From NCBI GenBank assembly GCA_043787975.1, contig JAYVUK010000015.1, positions 65,885 to 129,884 on the forward strand: a stretch of 64,000 nt of DNA, given 5' to 3'. Below the pieces are notes generated by a model, which was not told where the DNA came from, searched no databases, and worked only from the letters and a program-made list of their open reading frames with translations. How positions within the stretch are numbered: position 1 is the first letter of the stretch; each line of letters begins with the position of its first letter. The position numbers and the translations under genes were made by a program. Below, one piece after another: positions 8,601-17,832 of this stretch. This stretch comes from JAPLDA01 sp043787975 (GTDB taxonomy: Bacteria; Bacteroidota; Bacteroidia; AKYH767-A; 2013-40CM-41-45).

Positions 8601-9239
8601 ATGAAATCAATTCGACTTGGAGATGAAGCACCTGACTTCGTTGCAGAAACCACTGAAGGAAAAATTAAATTTCACGAATGGATGGGAGACAAATGGGCTG
8701 TTCTCTTTTCACATCCGAAAGATTTTACACCTGTTTGCACCACTGAGCTTGGCACGGTTGCAAAACTGAAATCCGAATTTGACAAACGCAATGTTAAAGT
8801 TATTGCAGTGAGTGTTGATCCTGTCAGTTCTCATCACGAATGGATCAAAGACATTAATGAAACACAGAATACAACTGTGAATTTTCCGCTCATTGGTGAT
8901 GAGAAAAGAGATGTGGCTACATTGTATGACATGATTCATCCGAATGCAAACGACAGCCAGACCGTCCGTTCTGTCTTCATCATCGCGCCGGATAAAAAAG
9001 TAAAGCTAATGTTGACCTATCCTGCATCCACAGGAAGAGACTTCAATGAGATTTTACGGACTATCGATTCACTGCAACTTACTTCGAAATATGCTGTTGC
9101 AACACCTGCAAACTGGAAAGACGGAGATGATTGCATCGTGCTTCTTTCTGTTCCTGACGCAGACATTCCTTCACGTTTTCCAAAAGGCGCGATGAAAGTG
9201 AAACCGTATTTGCGCATTACTCCGCAGCCGAATAAGTAA
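8601..9239 (+). CDS. 1-Cys peroxiredoxin (Prx6 type)
   Basis: A 212-residue thiol peroxidase reducing hydrogen peroxide and organic hydroperoxides. The peroxidatic Cys46 lies in HPKDFTPVCTTE; the conserved Arg is in the later DSQTVRSVFIIAPD segment. The long C-terminal domain ending SRFPKGAMKVKPYLRITPQP is diagnostic of the Prx6/1-Cys subgroup, which lacks a resolving Cys at the 2-Cys position. Cytoplasmic (no signal peptide). A -7-like box TAATTTTG (8553-8560) just after the valS stop suggests its own promoter. Downstream lies a word-repeat element. Confidence 0.95.
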   Translation: MKSIRLGDEAPDFVAETTEGKIKFHEWMGDKWAVLFSHPKDFTPVCTTELGTVAKLKSEFDKRNVKVIAVSVDPVSSHHEWIKDINETQNTTVNFPLIGDEKRDVATLYDMIHPNANDSQTVRSVFIIAPDKKVKLMLTYPASTGRDFNEILRTIDSLQLTSKYAVATPANWKDGDDCIVLLSVPDADIPSRFPKGAMKVKPYLRITPQPNK

Positions 9240-9261
9240 AACCTATTTCTTATTAAACTTA

Positions 9262-9331
9262 AGAAAGTGTGAACGTGTGAAAGTGAGAAAAATCCTCCCT
9301 CACGTTCACACTTTCTCACTTTCTCATCTTA
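9262..9331. repeat. Word-repeat element (GTGTGAA / TTCACAC words, inverted)
   Basis: GTGTGAACGTGTGAAAGTGA (from about 9267) is followed by TCACGTTCACACTTTCTCAC (from about 9300), the reverse complement of the same words. A good hairpin just downstream of the peroxiredoxin gene; it may also end transcription. Confidence 0.8.
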
Positions 9332-9379
9332 CCTTATCTCCCTCTCCACTCTCTCCATATATAAAGTACCTTGCACCTG

Positions 9380-10420
9380 ATGCAAAAAGGAATCAAAATA
9401 TTTTTCCGTCTTATTGAGATCCTTTTCATTCTTCTGCTGCTTTGGTGTGATCTGAATTACAAACTTGTTTCATATGGAATTGACCAGGGAATCGGTGAAC
9501 TAAAAATTATCAGCAACGCAAGACCGATTGAAGAGATGATGGCAGACTCATCAGTGAATGATTCCATCAAATCAAAACTCCGGTTCATCGAAGAGATCAA
9601 ACAATTCGCCATCGATTCATTGGGATTGAAACGCTCAAAGAATTATACGACCTTTTATAACCAGCATGGTAAGCCGCTTCTGTGGGTACTCACTGCTTCA
9701 GAAAAGTATGAACTCAAATCGTATCAATGGAAATTTCCTGTTGTAGGTTCTGTCGGGTACAAAGGTTTTTTCACTCGCGAAAAAGGAGAGCGTGAAGAAA
9801 ACAAACTGGTGAAAGAAGGATACGATACGGATTACAACACGACTTCAGCGTGGAGTACGTTGGGTTGGTTTCGTGATCCTGTCTTTTCAAATTTTCTCAA
9901 CAGAAGTGAAGGACAACTGGCAGAACTTATCATTCATGAGATGACGCATGCAACATTGTATGTGAAAAGCAGCGTTGACTTTAACGAAAATCTTGCAAGC
10001 GCTATCGGTGAAGAGGGAGCGGAAGAATTTTTAACTTCCAAATTCGGAGCAGCATCCGAACAACTGAAAAATTACCTCGACCGGAATGATGATTACAATT
10101 TATTCGCAGTCCATTTTCTGAAAGGAGCACAACAACTGGATTCCCTGTATCATCATTTTACTGCAACACAATCCGTTGATTCAAAAAATAATTTAAAACA
10201 AAAACTGATACGCGCAATCATTTCTTCGCTTGATACTGTTTCATTTCACAACAAAGCACGTTACTCAAAACTGTTTGCTGAAAACGATTTACCAAACAAT
10301 GCCTACTTTCTCGGATTCACGCGCTACGATGCACAAAAAGAGGAAATGAAAAATGAACTAAAGAAAACATTTTCAGGAAATATTAAATTGTATCTTCAAT
10401 CCTTGAAAAATAAAAATTAA
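9380..10420 (+). CDS. Putative aminopeptidase (COG4324-like zinc peptidase)
   Basis: A 346-residue protein with an N-terminal membrane anchor (about residues 4-25). Residues about 30-55 (GIGELKIISNARPIEEMM) match the start of the Aminopep (COG4324) family. The zinc-binding motif HEMTH is at about 186-190 in LIIHEMTHATLYV, followed by NENLASAIGEEGAEEFL supplying the third ligand. The family is only predicted to be an aminopeptidase; the substrate is not known. The ATG at 9380 is preferred over a TTG nine bases upstream. The stop is one base before the start of the HD-domain gene, so the two are probably translated from one mRNA. Confidence 0.85.
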   Translation: MQKGIKIFFRLIEILFILLLLWCDLNYKLVSYGIDQGIGELKIISNARPIEEMMADSSVNDSIKSKLRFIEEIKQFAIDSLGLKRSKNYTTFYNQHGKPLLWVLTASEKYELKSYQWKFPVVGSVGYKGFFTREKGEREENKLVKEGYDTDYNTTSAWSTLGWFRDPVFSNFLNRSEGQLAELIIHEMTHATLYVKSSVDFNENLASAIGEEGAEEFLTSKFGAASEQLKNYLDRNDDYNLFAVHFLKGAQQLDSLYHHFTATQSVDSKNNLKQKLIRAIISSLDTVSFHNKARYSKLFAENDLPNNAYFLGFTRYDAQKEEMKNELKKTFSGNIKLYLQSLKNKN

Positions 10421-10421
10421 G

Positions 10422-11024
10422 ATGCTCACGCATGCGCTTAACCGTTCCGTTTTCGGTGATGAGAAAAATTCCGGAAACGTATTATCGAAAGAAGAAGCCA
10501 ATCAATTACTTTCGGATTGGGTGAAGAATGAACGTCTTCAATTGCACATGAAACAGGTCGCGCACCTGATGAAATGTTGGGCCGGACAAACTGAAAAACT
10601 TGACGAGCAAGATCAGTGGAGATGGCAACTTGCGGGTTTGTTACACGACGCGGATTGGGATCAATGGCCTAGTGATCATTGCCGGAAAATCATTGAAGAG
10701 TTGGAAAAAAGAAATGTGGATCCGGAAGTGATTCATGCCATCGCATCTCACGGACCATCGTATTTTGGAGTTGATCCTGTTACAAAAATGGATAAGATGT
10801 TGTATGCTTTCGATGAGCTCTCTGGATTTGTTCACGCGTATTCGTTGATGCGACCAAACGGATACGAAGGCATGGAAGTGAAAGGAGTGATGAAACGGCT
10901 GAAGGATAAAACTTTTGCTTCGAATGTTTCGCGCGATGACATTCGTGATGCAAGCGAACGGGCCGGAATTTCCGTGGAGGAATTAATTCGTTTCATCATC
11001 CAAAATCAAACTGCTGAGGTTTAG
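10422..11024 (+). CDS. HD-domain hydrolase
   Basis: A 200-residue HD superfamily protein. The metal-binding residues are visible: an early His in LQLHMKQVAHLM, the HD doublet in GLLHDADWDQW (about 69-79), HAIASHG (about 107-113) and a late Asp in YAFDELSGFV. HD proteins hydrolyse phosphate esters, often nucleotides; this one carries no second domain to indicate its substrate. It starts one base after the aminopeptidase gene, implying co-expression. Cytoplasmic. Confidence 0.85.
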   Translation: MLTHALNRSVFGDEKNSGNVLSKEEANQLLSDWVKNERLQLHMKQVAHLMKCWAGQTEKLDEQDQWRWQLAGLLHDADWDQWPSDHCRKIIEELEKRNVDPEVIHAIASHGPSYFGVDPVTKMDKMLYAFDELSGFVHAYSLMRPNGYEGMEVKGVMKRLKDKTFASNVSRDDIRDASERAGISVEELIRFIIQNQTAEV

Positions 11025-11126
11025 TTCAATAGTTTATAAGTTGTTACGGTATTCCGTTTTTATACATTTATTTGACGCCAACAACCTAAGAACTATTGAA
11101 CTTAAGAACTATTAAACTATTGAACT
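11024..11126. repeat. Word-repeat element (AACTATTGAA words, partly inverted)
   Basis: TTCAATAGTTTATAAG at 11026 is answered by AAGAACTATTGAACTTAAG, then AACTATTAAACTATTGAACT up to 11126. The right arm runs directly into the next start codon (ATG 11127), so it forms the whole leader of that gene. Confidence 0.75.
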
Positions 11127-11645
11127 ATGAACTTACGTGACACGATTTTGGCAGAACATTCAAAAAAGCAAATGCTGAAGGTGGTGAAGCATGTCGGCAA
11201 CAACCAGCAGCGCTTTGATGAACTTATGAAATTATTTCTTGCGAGCGAATACCGTGTTACGCAGCGCGCAGCATGGTCGGTGAGTTACATTGCAACAGCT
11301 CATCCGAATCTTATCAAAAAGCATCTGAAGAAAATTATCGTCAACTTAAAAAATCCCGTGCACGATGCAGTGAAAAGAAATACAGTGCGACTATTACAAT
11401 TTATTGACCTGCCTGTTAGTTTGCATGGAATAACGGCTGCCATCTGTTTCAAATTTCTCAACGATATGAAAGAACCGATTGCGGTAAAAGTTTTTTCGAT
11501 GACTGTATTATCAAACATCTGCAAACAACATCCTGAATTATCAAATGAATTAAGACTTTCTATTGAAGCTCAGTTGCCTTATGGCTCTGCCGGTTTTGTA
11601 TCGAGAGCAAAAAAGGTTTTGAAAGGACTGGATACAGATTCTTAA
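11127..11645 (+). CDS. HEAT-repeat-like protein
   Basis: A 172-residue, all-helical protein. It contains a series of helix pairs with HEAT-like spacing (MLKVVKHVGNNQQRFDELM; RVTQRAAWSVSYIATAHP; AVKRNTVRLLQFIDLP; PIAVKVFSMTVLSNICKQHP). HEAT arrays are protein-binding scaffolds. No catalytic motif and no signal peptide, so it probably acts in the cytoplasm. Partner unknown. The family is common in Bacteroidota genomes as a hypothetical protein. Confidence 0.75.
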   Translation: MNLRDTILAEHSKKQMLKVVKHVGNNQQRFDELMKLFLASEYRVTQRAAWSVSYIATAHPNLIKKHLKKIIVNLKNPVHDAVKRNTVRLLQFIDLPVSLHGITAAICFKFLNDMKEPIAVKVFSMTVLSNICKQHPELSNELRLSIEAQLPYGSAGFVSRAKKVLKGLDTDS

Positions 11646-11712
11646 TAGCCATTAATTGAATATTCAAAAAATTTCAAAAGAGAAAAATTATAATTCTAAA
11701 AGTTTAGAAGCC

Positions 11713-13257
11713 CTACTCCACCAGCAGCTTACTTGTAAATTCATTTTCTCCTGTTTCTACTTTTACAACATAAATCCCGGGAGACAGCCGGTGATTGACA
11801 ATGGTAGATTTGGAAATTATATTTTGATTATACACCCCTCTACCTGTCACATCAACTATTTTTAGCTTAGCGTAGGGTCCGGTGAATTCTTCAGGAAGAT
11901 TAATAGTGAAAGTGTGATTAGCCGGGTTCGGGAAAATAGTGATCTGCAAATTTTCATCCGTATTTTGAATTCCGACGATCTCACCTTCACAATAGTTTAC
12001 CACAATGCAGCCCCTGGTTATGTTCAGTGGCGCATTCGAAGTTTCAAAGTTTGCAGAAGAAACTGTACAGGGTGCATAAAAAACCGCGTTAGAAGAGCTT
12101 CCGTGTTCAAAATAGGAGACACTGGTGCTACTCTCTTGACAATTCCACATGTTACCGATCACACTCACTTTATATAAAGCATGATCGCTTCTTGCAAAAA
12201 CGTATCCTCCATCATTTGCCTGCACAACAGATACTTTTTCCATTCCACCATCAAATACGTCGTTAAAATTTATCCATTCCGGATCTCCGTTAGCGGTTGT
12301 CTTAATAACAAGGTGACTATACCCAACTCCTCCTCCAAGGCCTGAACCTCCACCAAGGATATAACCACCATCAGCAGTTTGTTCAACAGAATAAGCGTCA
12401 TCTGAAAGATAAAGACTGCCGCCATCCACGTATACGCCTCCGTAATGTTGTTGCCAGCCAATATTCCCAATCGAGTCAAACTTTAAAAGATAAAAGTCAT
12501 TACCGAAATTCACATGCTCCCACCCACACACTACATATCCATTATCTGATGTCTGTCGAACAGCGTGTCCTCCACAGGCATGTATTCTTTTGGTCCAGAG
12601 TGTATCTCCGGTAGCATCTGTTTTTATCAGCGCACTTCCTGTAATAATATATCCGCTATCATTGGTTTGGACCACAGATTCTGCAACATCATCCAGGGAA
12701 TCTCCATATGTTTTCATCCAGTTAATATCTCCGACAGCGTTTGTCTCAATTAAAAAAGCATCGGTTCCTCCGGCGCCAAAACTTTTTGTGCTCCCTGTAA
12801 TAATAAATCCGCCATCCAGCGTTTGCACAGCACTGTAGCCATAATCATCGAGAGGCCCGCCATAGGTTTTCGTCCATAACGTATCTCCTACAGAATCGGT
12901 TCTGATTAAGAGAACATCAAATAAGCCGGCACCATAACTATTCGTAGCACCACAAAAAACATATCCTCCGTCGGTAGTTTGCTGAATTGAACAGTTATTT
13001 GAACTTTGATTTGGACCATAATTCCTTGTCCATAAAGTATCGCCGAGAGAATCTGTCTTAACGACCATCGAACCGAACACGCCCGTACTTAAAGGCGACA
13101 AGCCCGCAAGTATAAAACCTCCGTCAGCTGTTTGTTTTACTTTACAGGCTGAGGTAAAATCCTGAAATTCGTTATAGGATTTTTTAAATGTTACCTGACC
13201 GAAAGAACAGTTGAAGAGAAGGAGCAAAAAAAGAAATAGAATGAACCTTTTTTTCAT
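11713..13257 (-). CDS. T9SS cargo with repeated TDGGY beta-propeller-like units
   Basis: A 514-residue protein from the ATG at 13257 that begins the signal peptide KKRFILFLFLLLLFNCSFGQ; an ATG 18 bases upstream is also possible. About seven repeats carry the pattern VQQTTDGGYVxxG ... LIRTDSVGDTLWTKTYGG, as expected for a multi-bladed propeller. The tail from ITIFPNPANHTF (about residue 443) to the end is a type A sorting domain. Extracellular or cell-surface; ligand unknown. A TATATTTG box lies at 13293-13300 on the minus strand. Confidence 0.88.
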   Translation of the reverse strand: MKKRFILFLFLLLLFNCSFGQVTFKKSYNEFQDFTSACKVKQTADGGFILAGLSPLSTGVFGSMVVKTDSLGDTLWTRNYGPNQSSNNCSIQQTTDGGYVFCGATNSYGAGLFDVLLIRTDSVGDTLWTKTYGGPLDDYGYSAVQTLDGGFIITGSTKSFGAGGTDAFLIETNAVGDINWMKTYGDSLDDVAESVVQTNDSGYIITGSALIKTDATGDTLWTKRIHACGGHAVRQTSDNGYVVCGWEHVNFGNDFYLLKFDSIGNIGWQQHYGGVYVDGGSLYLSDDAYSVEQTADGGYILGGGSGLGGGVGYSHLVIKTTANGDPEWINFNDVFDGGMEKVSVVQANDGGYVFARSDHALYKVSVIGNMWNCQESSTSVSYFEHGSSSNAVFYAPCTVSSANFETSNAPLNITRGCIVVNYCEGEIVGIQNTDENLQITIFPNPANHTFTINLPEEFTGPYAKLKIVDVTGRGVYNQNIISKSTIVNHRLSPGIYVVKVETGENEFTSKLLVE

Positions 13258-13398
13258 CTGAATAAATTTATCCATCGTTGGTTACTAACAAACAAATATA
13301 TACAAATAACTATTTTCATCGCGGTGAAGTTTCCATAGTGCCAGTTTTTGCAATTGGAGCATTTTTTTTTATCTACCTTTCTGCTATTAATCCCTTCA

Positions 13399-13416
13399 TC
13401 CCGATATTTATCGGGA
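13399..13416. repeat. Small perfect hairpin TCCCGAT-attt-ATCGGGA
   Basis: A 7-bp perfect stem with a 4-base loop in the 300-base gap between divergent genes. The same arms recur inside the dioxygenase gene at 18591-18614. No poly-T follows, so it is not a simple terminator. Apart from this and the promoter at 13463, the gap shows nothing else. Confidence 0.7.
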
Positions 13417-13462
13417 CGCAAATTCCTTCTATGCTAACTGCATCTCTAAAGTGCCTAACAAC

Positions 13463-13492
13463 TTGAACGAATACTCCAGGAAACTAACTTTG
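13463..13492 (+). promoter_or_regulatory. Bacteroidota-type promoter
   Basis: TTG (13463-13465), 19-base spacer, TAACTTTG (13485-13492), about 68 bases upstream of the lipoprotein start at 13560. Confidence 0.7.
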
Positions 13493-13559
13493 ACAACTAA
13501 ATAAAAACGGCGATGCTGAAAACCGAAAAGAGTAAGCAAAAAAATTAAAATAAATTGAA

Positions 13560-14150
13560 ATGAAAAAAGCAATAATAACAACCAAAGCACTTGCAGCACT
13601 TTTTATAGTAGCAACAATAATCACAATAAGCGCTTGCAACAACGGAAATGGAACTGTAAGTCAATCACAAGTTGACTCACTTCGCAATCAAATCAAAGAA
13701 CTCACTTCGGGAAACGAAATGATTGCTAAAAACCTGGCAACGTTTGAGACGTTAGATTTTACCGTGTTCACCAACCAGGAATGGGTACGATTTCATGAAA
13801 GCCATGCAAACGATATTATTGTTCATTGGCCCGATGGTCATTTTACGACGGGACTTGACAAACACATTGAAGATTTGAAAGCCATGTTTGTGTATGCACC
13901 GGATACAAGAATTAAAGAACATCCTATTAGAATCGGCTCCGGAAAAATGACGGCTGTTATGGGTGTCATGGAAGGAACTTTTACAAAGCCAATGCCTATT
14001 GGAAATGGAAAATCTATTCAACCAACAGGGAAGTCATTTAAACTGCCTATGTGCACCATTGGCATATGGAAGGAAGATGGCACCATGAGCGAGGAGTATC
14101 TCTTTTGGGATAATCAAACGTATATGAACCAGCTCGGTTTAGGAAAATGA
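13560..14150 (+). CDS. SnoaL-like (ester cyclase type) lipoprotein
   Basis: A 196-residue predicted lipoprotein: N-terminal hydrophobic stretch ending in the lipobox IISAC-like TISAC (Cys about 26). A short coiled segment (SQSQVDSLRNQIKELTSG) is followed from about residue 60 by an NTF2/SnoaL-type cone (WVRFHESHANDIIVHWPDGH, then KAMFVYAPDTRIKEHPIRIGSG and a final EEYLFWDNQTYMNQLGL). Members of this superfamily include polyketide cyclases and small binding proteins; enzymatic activity is not shown here. The stop overlaps the next start by four bases (ATGA), so it is translationally coupled to the yceI remnant. A good promoter lies upstream. Confidence 0.8.
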   Translation: MKKAIITTKALAALFIVATIITISACNNGNGTVSQSQVDSLRNQIKELTSGNEMIAKNLATFETLDFTVFTNQEWVRFHESHANDIIVHWPDGHFTTGLDKHIEDLKAMFVYAPDTRIKEHPIRIGSGKMTAVMGVMEGTFTKPMPIGNGKSIQPTGKSFKLPMCTIGIWKEDGTMSEEYLFWDNQTYMNQLGLGK

Positions 14151-14563
14151 AAAAGATAACAACGCTCCCAAGAGCAATCGTTATTACAACTTTTTCTTTT
14201 GCACAAAACAACTATTCGCTTGATAAAAACCATGCACGACTTTCGTTCAGTGCTTATCACTTAGGCATTTCGCACATCGAAGGCAACTTCAAAACGTTTG
14301 ATGCAACTTTTGTTTCAAACAAAGAAGATTTTTCAGATGCACAAATTGAATTGACTGCTGATGTAAAATCAATTAACACCGAAGTCGAAATGCGGGATCA
14401 TGATTTGCGGGATAACTGGTTTGAAGTTGCAAAATTTCCGACACTCAATTTCAAAAGCACATCGTTTAAAAAAGCAAGCGGCAACAAGTACAAACTCACA
14501 GGCCATTTGATAGCTGAGCGAGCCCAGGAACGCGAATCATTAAATCAACATACAGCGCTATGA
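14147..14563 (+). pseudogene. Truncated YceI-family protein
   Basis: A 138-codon reading frame. Residues 20-126 match YceI, a periplasmic lipocalin-like barrel that binds polyisoprenoid lipids (YSLDKNHARLSFSAYHLGIS, then ELTADVKSINTEVEMRDHDLR and FPTLNFKSTSF). YceI proteins are normally about 180-200 residues; here the match stops at YKLTGHL, where the usual ITIKGVTKPV-type segment should begin, and 16 unrelated residues (AERAQERESLNQHTAL) follow. The signal peptide is also odd (TTLPRAIVITTFSFAQ, with Pro-Arg in the hydrophobic core). The last bases overlap the start of the next gene by four. Likely a non-functional remnant of a deletion or recombination, though an assembly join is possible. 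Confidence 0.7.
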
Positions 14564-16749
14564 AAAAAGTGATCTTACTTGTAACCATAATTTGTTTTAC
14601 ACTCACTGCATTTCCCCAAACAAACATAGCAACGAATGCCGGAAATAACGGCAAAGAATGTTTCTATGATGTGATGCAAATTACAGACGGAACTTTTCTG
14701 GTTGTTGGCTATGCTGATAATTTAACTTGGGTTGGCGCAGCACCGCAAACTACACTTACCTACGCTGCAAGTATTCCCAACTCACTTGGAACAAATAAGT
14801 ACGGGTTCATCCTTCATCTGTCATCTGATTTGCAAACAATTTTACAGGTAATCCATTTTCCACAAGGTGCTGTTGAAGATATTCGTTTCATCAAAACAAA
14901 TACGCAAGCTTACACACCCACGGGTGATTTGTTTATCAGTTGCAATACCGCAGACACTGACCCGAACAACGGTGGTTACATCATTGCAAAACTTGACCAT
15001 AATTTTATCAATGGAATTCCAACTTCGCTTTCATGGGTGAATGTGGTATGGGCCAAGTCCGGACCTAAAGATTATCATCCCTGGGATGTTACACGTGATG
15101 GAAAAGTTTATTACATCAGTGGTGAAGCCTACGGCTATGACTGGAGTGCTGTTTATTGTTTGAATCAATATGGTCAAAGAACCGTAGTAGAAAACTGGAG
15201 AACACATTGGCTAACGAACGGAACGGAATGGAAGGGAACACCTGCATCTGCCAATCCACTCAGTAGTATTGACTCTGTTAACTATAGTGGCATCGTTTTA
15301 AAAATTTGGGGAAGATGTGATTTGCGCTCATGGACAATGACCGATTACTATCAATCGATGGCGGATGGAAATGGCGGAACACGAATGGGGAGATGGCCTG
15401 TTGATGTTTTGTTTAATGGACCTTGCGACCCAACTAATCCAACTGCCGTAAGCCCGGGATATTCCGGCTATTCTGCTGCTGCATGCTGTCCTGTTTATGG
15501 CGGTTCAAGTATTTGTGTTGACAAAAGAAATAATAACTTATACATAGGGATGAACTTTAAAAGTGTTTCCGATGCAAACAATGGAAGTTCTCCCGACTTT
15601 GAACCTGCCGTTATTGCAATGGATTCATCCGGCATGCTGCGTTGGTGGAGTCGCCTCTATCATGAAATAACCCCAACCGGAGATACTGTTGAATCAATAC
15701 CTGACCAATATGTTGATGCATTAGCGATTGATTATACAAATAACAAATTAGTTGTCGGCGCACGATGCCATGGAAACAATACAGAAAATTTTTGGGAAGG
15801 AAATACAATTCATATTGATAGCAATGCGTACGGTTTTCAAAATCAGTTTACAGGAACCAACGGAAACATACATGAATCATGGTTAGGAAAATTACGACTG
15901 AATGATGGTGTGATTACAAACTCTACGTACATGGCAGAACTTGCAGAAGGCACCGGTTCCTTGGGAACTCCTCATGCTGACCCGAACTTAGACGGATGGC
16001 CTGACCCGAATACAGGTTGGCCGAATGTAAATACTACGCGACTTGCAAAAAACAATATGAAGGTGACAAGCAGTGGCGATGTTGTTGTGCTGGGAGTTGG
16101 AAGAAGAACAATCACAACTGCAAATGCGTACCAGAAAATGGTGAAACCGTATTATGGCGGACTAAGTTGCTGGAATAGTTTTGTGAGAGTTTACGATTCG
16201 CAATTTCATGTTCCAAAATATTCTTCACTTGTTGTAGGTGTTTGGGATACACTCACACAGGCAGGCGGAAGTAACACGGATCTGTTTGGTGTTTACAAAA
16301 CTTCCCGAGGTGTTATTTGTGTAGGAAGGCAAACAGCAGATACTTTAGGCGGATCGATTGGAAATAATATACCGGTCATAAATGTAACTCCCTGGGGAAC
16401 TTCAACACCACAAAATGAAAGTGCAATTTTGGTTTACTACCAGGCAGCAAACCTTGTGAATAACAATGATAACATTACAACAGAAATCAGTCAACCTGAA
16501 CAAGATTTTTTAAGTGACGATATAGTACTCTATCCAAATCCTGTACAAAAGACAATTACTATTTCATTCCAATCAAATCAGCAACAGATTTTCAATTATC
16601 AAATCATCGATTCGTATGGCAGAGTTGTGAAACAAGAAAAATTCAGCAGTCAGACAATTGATATCAGTGAATTGAATAACGGGGCTTATCAATTAAATCT
16701 ATTTTCCAACTTGCAACAAACAGGAAAGCGGTTTATGATAATCAAATGA
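14560..16749 (+). CDS. Large T9SS-secreted protein, propeller-like
   Basis: A 729-residue protein with signal peptide (1-20, ending AFPQ). The body is rich in aromatic and Gly residues with repeated strand patterns (DGTFLVVGYADN; GDLFISCNTAD; NNLYIGMNFKSV; NKLVVGARCHGN; GDVVVLGVGRRT), which suggests a seven- or eight-bladed propeller. Residues about 655-729 (IVLYPNPVQKTITISF to the end) form a type A sorting domain. No catalytic motif recognised. Its ATG overlaps the end of the truncated yceI frame by four bases, an arrangement likely created by the deletion that truncated yceI. Confidence 0.85.
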   Translation: MKKVILLVTIICFTLTAFPQTNIATNAGNNGKECFYDVMQITDGTFLVVGYADNLTWVGAAPQTTLTYAASIPNSLGTNKYGFILHLSSDLQTILQVIHFPQGAVEDIRFIKTNTQAYTPTGDLFISCNTADTDPNNGGYIIAKLDHNFINGIPTSLSWVNVVWAKSGPKDYHPWDVTRDGKVYYISGEAYGYDWSAVYCLNQYGQRTVVENWRTHWLTNGTEWKGTPASANPLSSIDSVNYSGIVLKIWGRCDLRSWTMTDYYQSMADGNGGTRMGRWPVDVLFNGPCDPTNPTAVSPGYSGYSAAACCPVYGGSSICVDKRNNNLYIGMNFKSVSDANNGSSPDFEPAVIAMDSSGMLRWWSRLYHEITPTGDTVESIPDQYVDALAIDYTNNKLVVGARCHGNNTENFWEGNTIHIDSNAYGFQNQFTGTNGNIHESWLGKLRLNDGVITNSTYMAELAEGTGSLGTPHADPNLDGWPDPNTGWPNVNTTRLAKNNMKVTSSGDVVVLGVGRRTITTANAYQKMVKPYYGGLSCWNSFVRVYDSQFHVPKYSSLVVGVWDTLTQAGGSNTDLFGVYKTSRGVICVGRQTADTLGGSIGNNIPVINVTPWGTSTPQNESAILVYYQAANLVNNNDNITTEISQPEQDFLSDDIVLYPNPVQKTITISFQSNQQQIFNYQIIDSYGRVVKQEKFSSQTIDISELNNGAYQLNLFSNLQQTGKRFMIIK

Positions 16750-16804
16750 CTATGTAGTTGGAAAGTGTTTCGGGTAAAGCGGGGACTACCGGATTTTCCT
16801 GCAT

Positions 16805-16834
16805 TGGTTTCCAACCTTGAAAAATATAACTTTG
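16805..16834 (+). promoter_or_regulatory. Bacteroidota-type promoter of the esterase gene
   Basis: TTG (16805-16807), 19-base spacer, TAACTTTG (16827-16834), 35 bases before the ATG at 16870. Confidence 0.75.
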
Positions 16835-16869
16835 AAAAAAACTGAGTGCAAGAAATTCAACTTTCAAAA

Positions 16870-17730
16870 ATGAAATTAACAGCAACAATTTTTATCCTGA
16901 TTTTTTTTACGACACAAACTTTTGCGCAAGCACCAAAGTCAGCAAAAGCTGACAACAGCAAACCATTTGTGCTGGGTGTGATTGATGAAATTCAGTCCAA
17001 CCAATTAGGAGAAAAAAGAATTTTGAATATCTATCTTCCGGAAGGATACAAACAAGCTGACACAACAACTTATCCTGTCATTTATTTGCTTGACGGTTCG
17101 GCTGACGAAGATTTTATTCATGTGGTAGGTCTTGTTCAGTTCAATAATTTTTCCTGGATCAACCGCGTTCCAAAATCAATTGTTGTGGGAATCGCAACTG
17201 TTGACCGAAGAAGAGATTTCACTTATCCAACAACGATCGAGGAAGACAAAAAAAGATTTCCGACCACCGGTCATTCGGATAAGTTCATCGCTTTTATAGA
17301 AAAGGAATTACAACCATTCATTGAAAAAAAATACAACGCAACCGGTTCAAAGACGATCATCGGGCAATCGTTAGGAGGATTATTAGCAACAGAAATTTTA
17401 TTAAGGAAGCCAACATTGTTCAATCAATACATCATCATCAGTCCAAGCATCTGGTGGGATAATGGTTCGTTGTTAAATCAAACGTCCATTATTTTACAGG
17501 AAACTTTTTCACAAAAGACGGACATTTATATTGGTTTCGGAAAAGAAGGTCTTGCACCGACTGCAATACCACACGTCATGGAAGTAGATGCAAATTTATT
17601 GGCGGAGAAAATAAAAAACACGAAAAGTAAATCCGTGAATGTGTATCTTGATTACTTGCCACAGGAAGACCACGCCACCATTTCTCACCAGGCGATTTTC
17701 AATGCGTTCAGGATGTTGAATCCTAAATAG
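16870..17730 (+). CDS. Secreted esterase of the esterase-D/IroE-like family
   Basis: A 286-residue alpha/beta hydrolase with signal peptide (MKLTATIFILIFFTTQTFAQ); the ATG at 16870 is chosen over an upstream GTG at 16846. After the signal come the family segments ILNIYLPEGY, YPVIYLLDGSADEDF and the nucleophile elbow IIGQSLGGLLATEIL (GxSxG, Ser about 178). The C-terminal His is probably in LPQEDHATISHQAIF. Relatives hydrolyse siderophore or other small esters in the periplasm; the substrate here is not evident. It has its own promoter. Neighbouring FMN reductase and dioxygenase genes follow on the same strand. Confidence 0.9.
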   Translation: MKLTATIFILIFFTTQTFAQAPKSAKADNSKPFVLGVIDEIQSNQLGEKRILNIYLPEGYKQADTTTYPVIYLLDGSADEDFIHVVGLVQFNNFSWINRVPKSIVVGIATVDRRRDFTYPTTIEEDKKRFPTTGHSDKFIAFIEKELQPFIEKKYNATGSKTIIGQSLGGLLATEILLRKPTLFNQYIIISPSIWWDNGSLLNQTSIILQETFSQKTDIYIGFGKEGLAPTAIPHVMEVDANLLAEKIKNTKSKSVNVYLDYLPQEDHATISHQAIFNAFRMLNPK

Positions 17731-17832
17731 AAAAACTTCAGGATCGTAAATCGTGTATTGAAAATTTTATCTTTGTTGTAATACTAGAATTGAATCAATC
17801 GAGCCTAGGCAGATAAATCAAACTGAATCACT

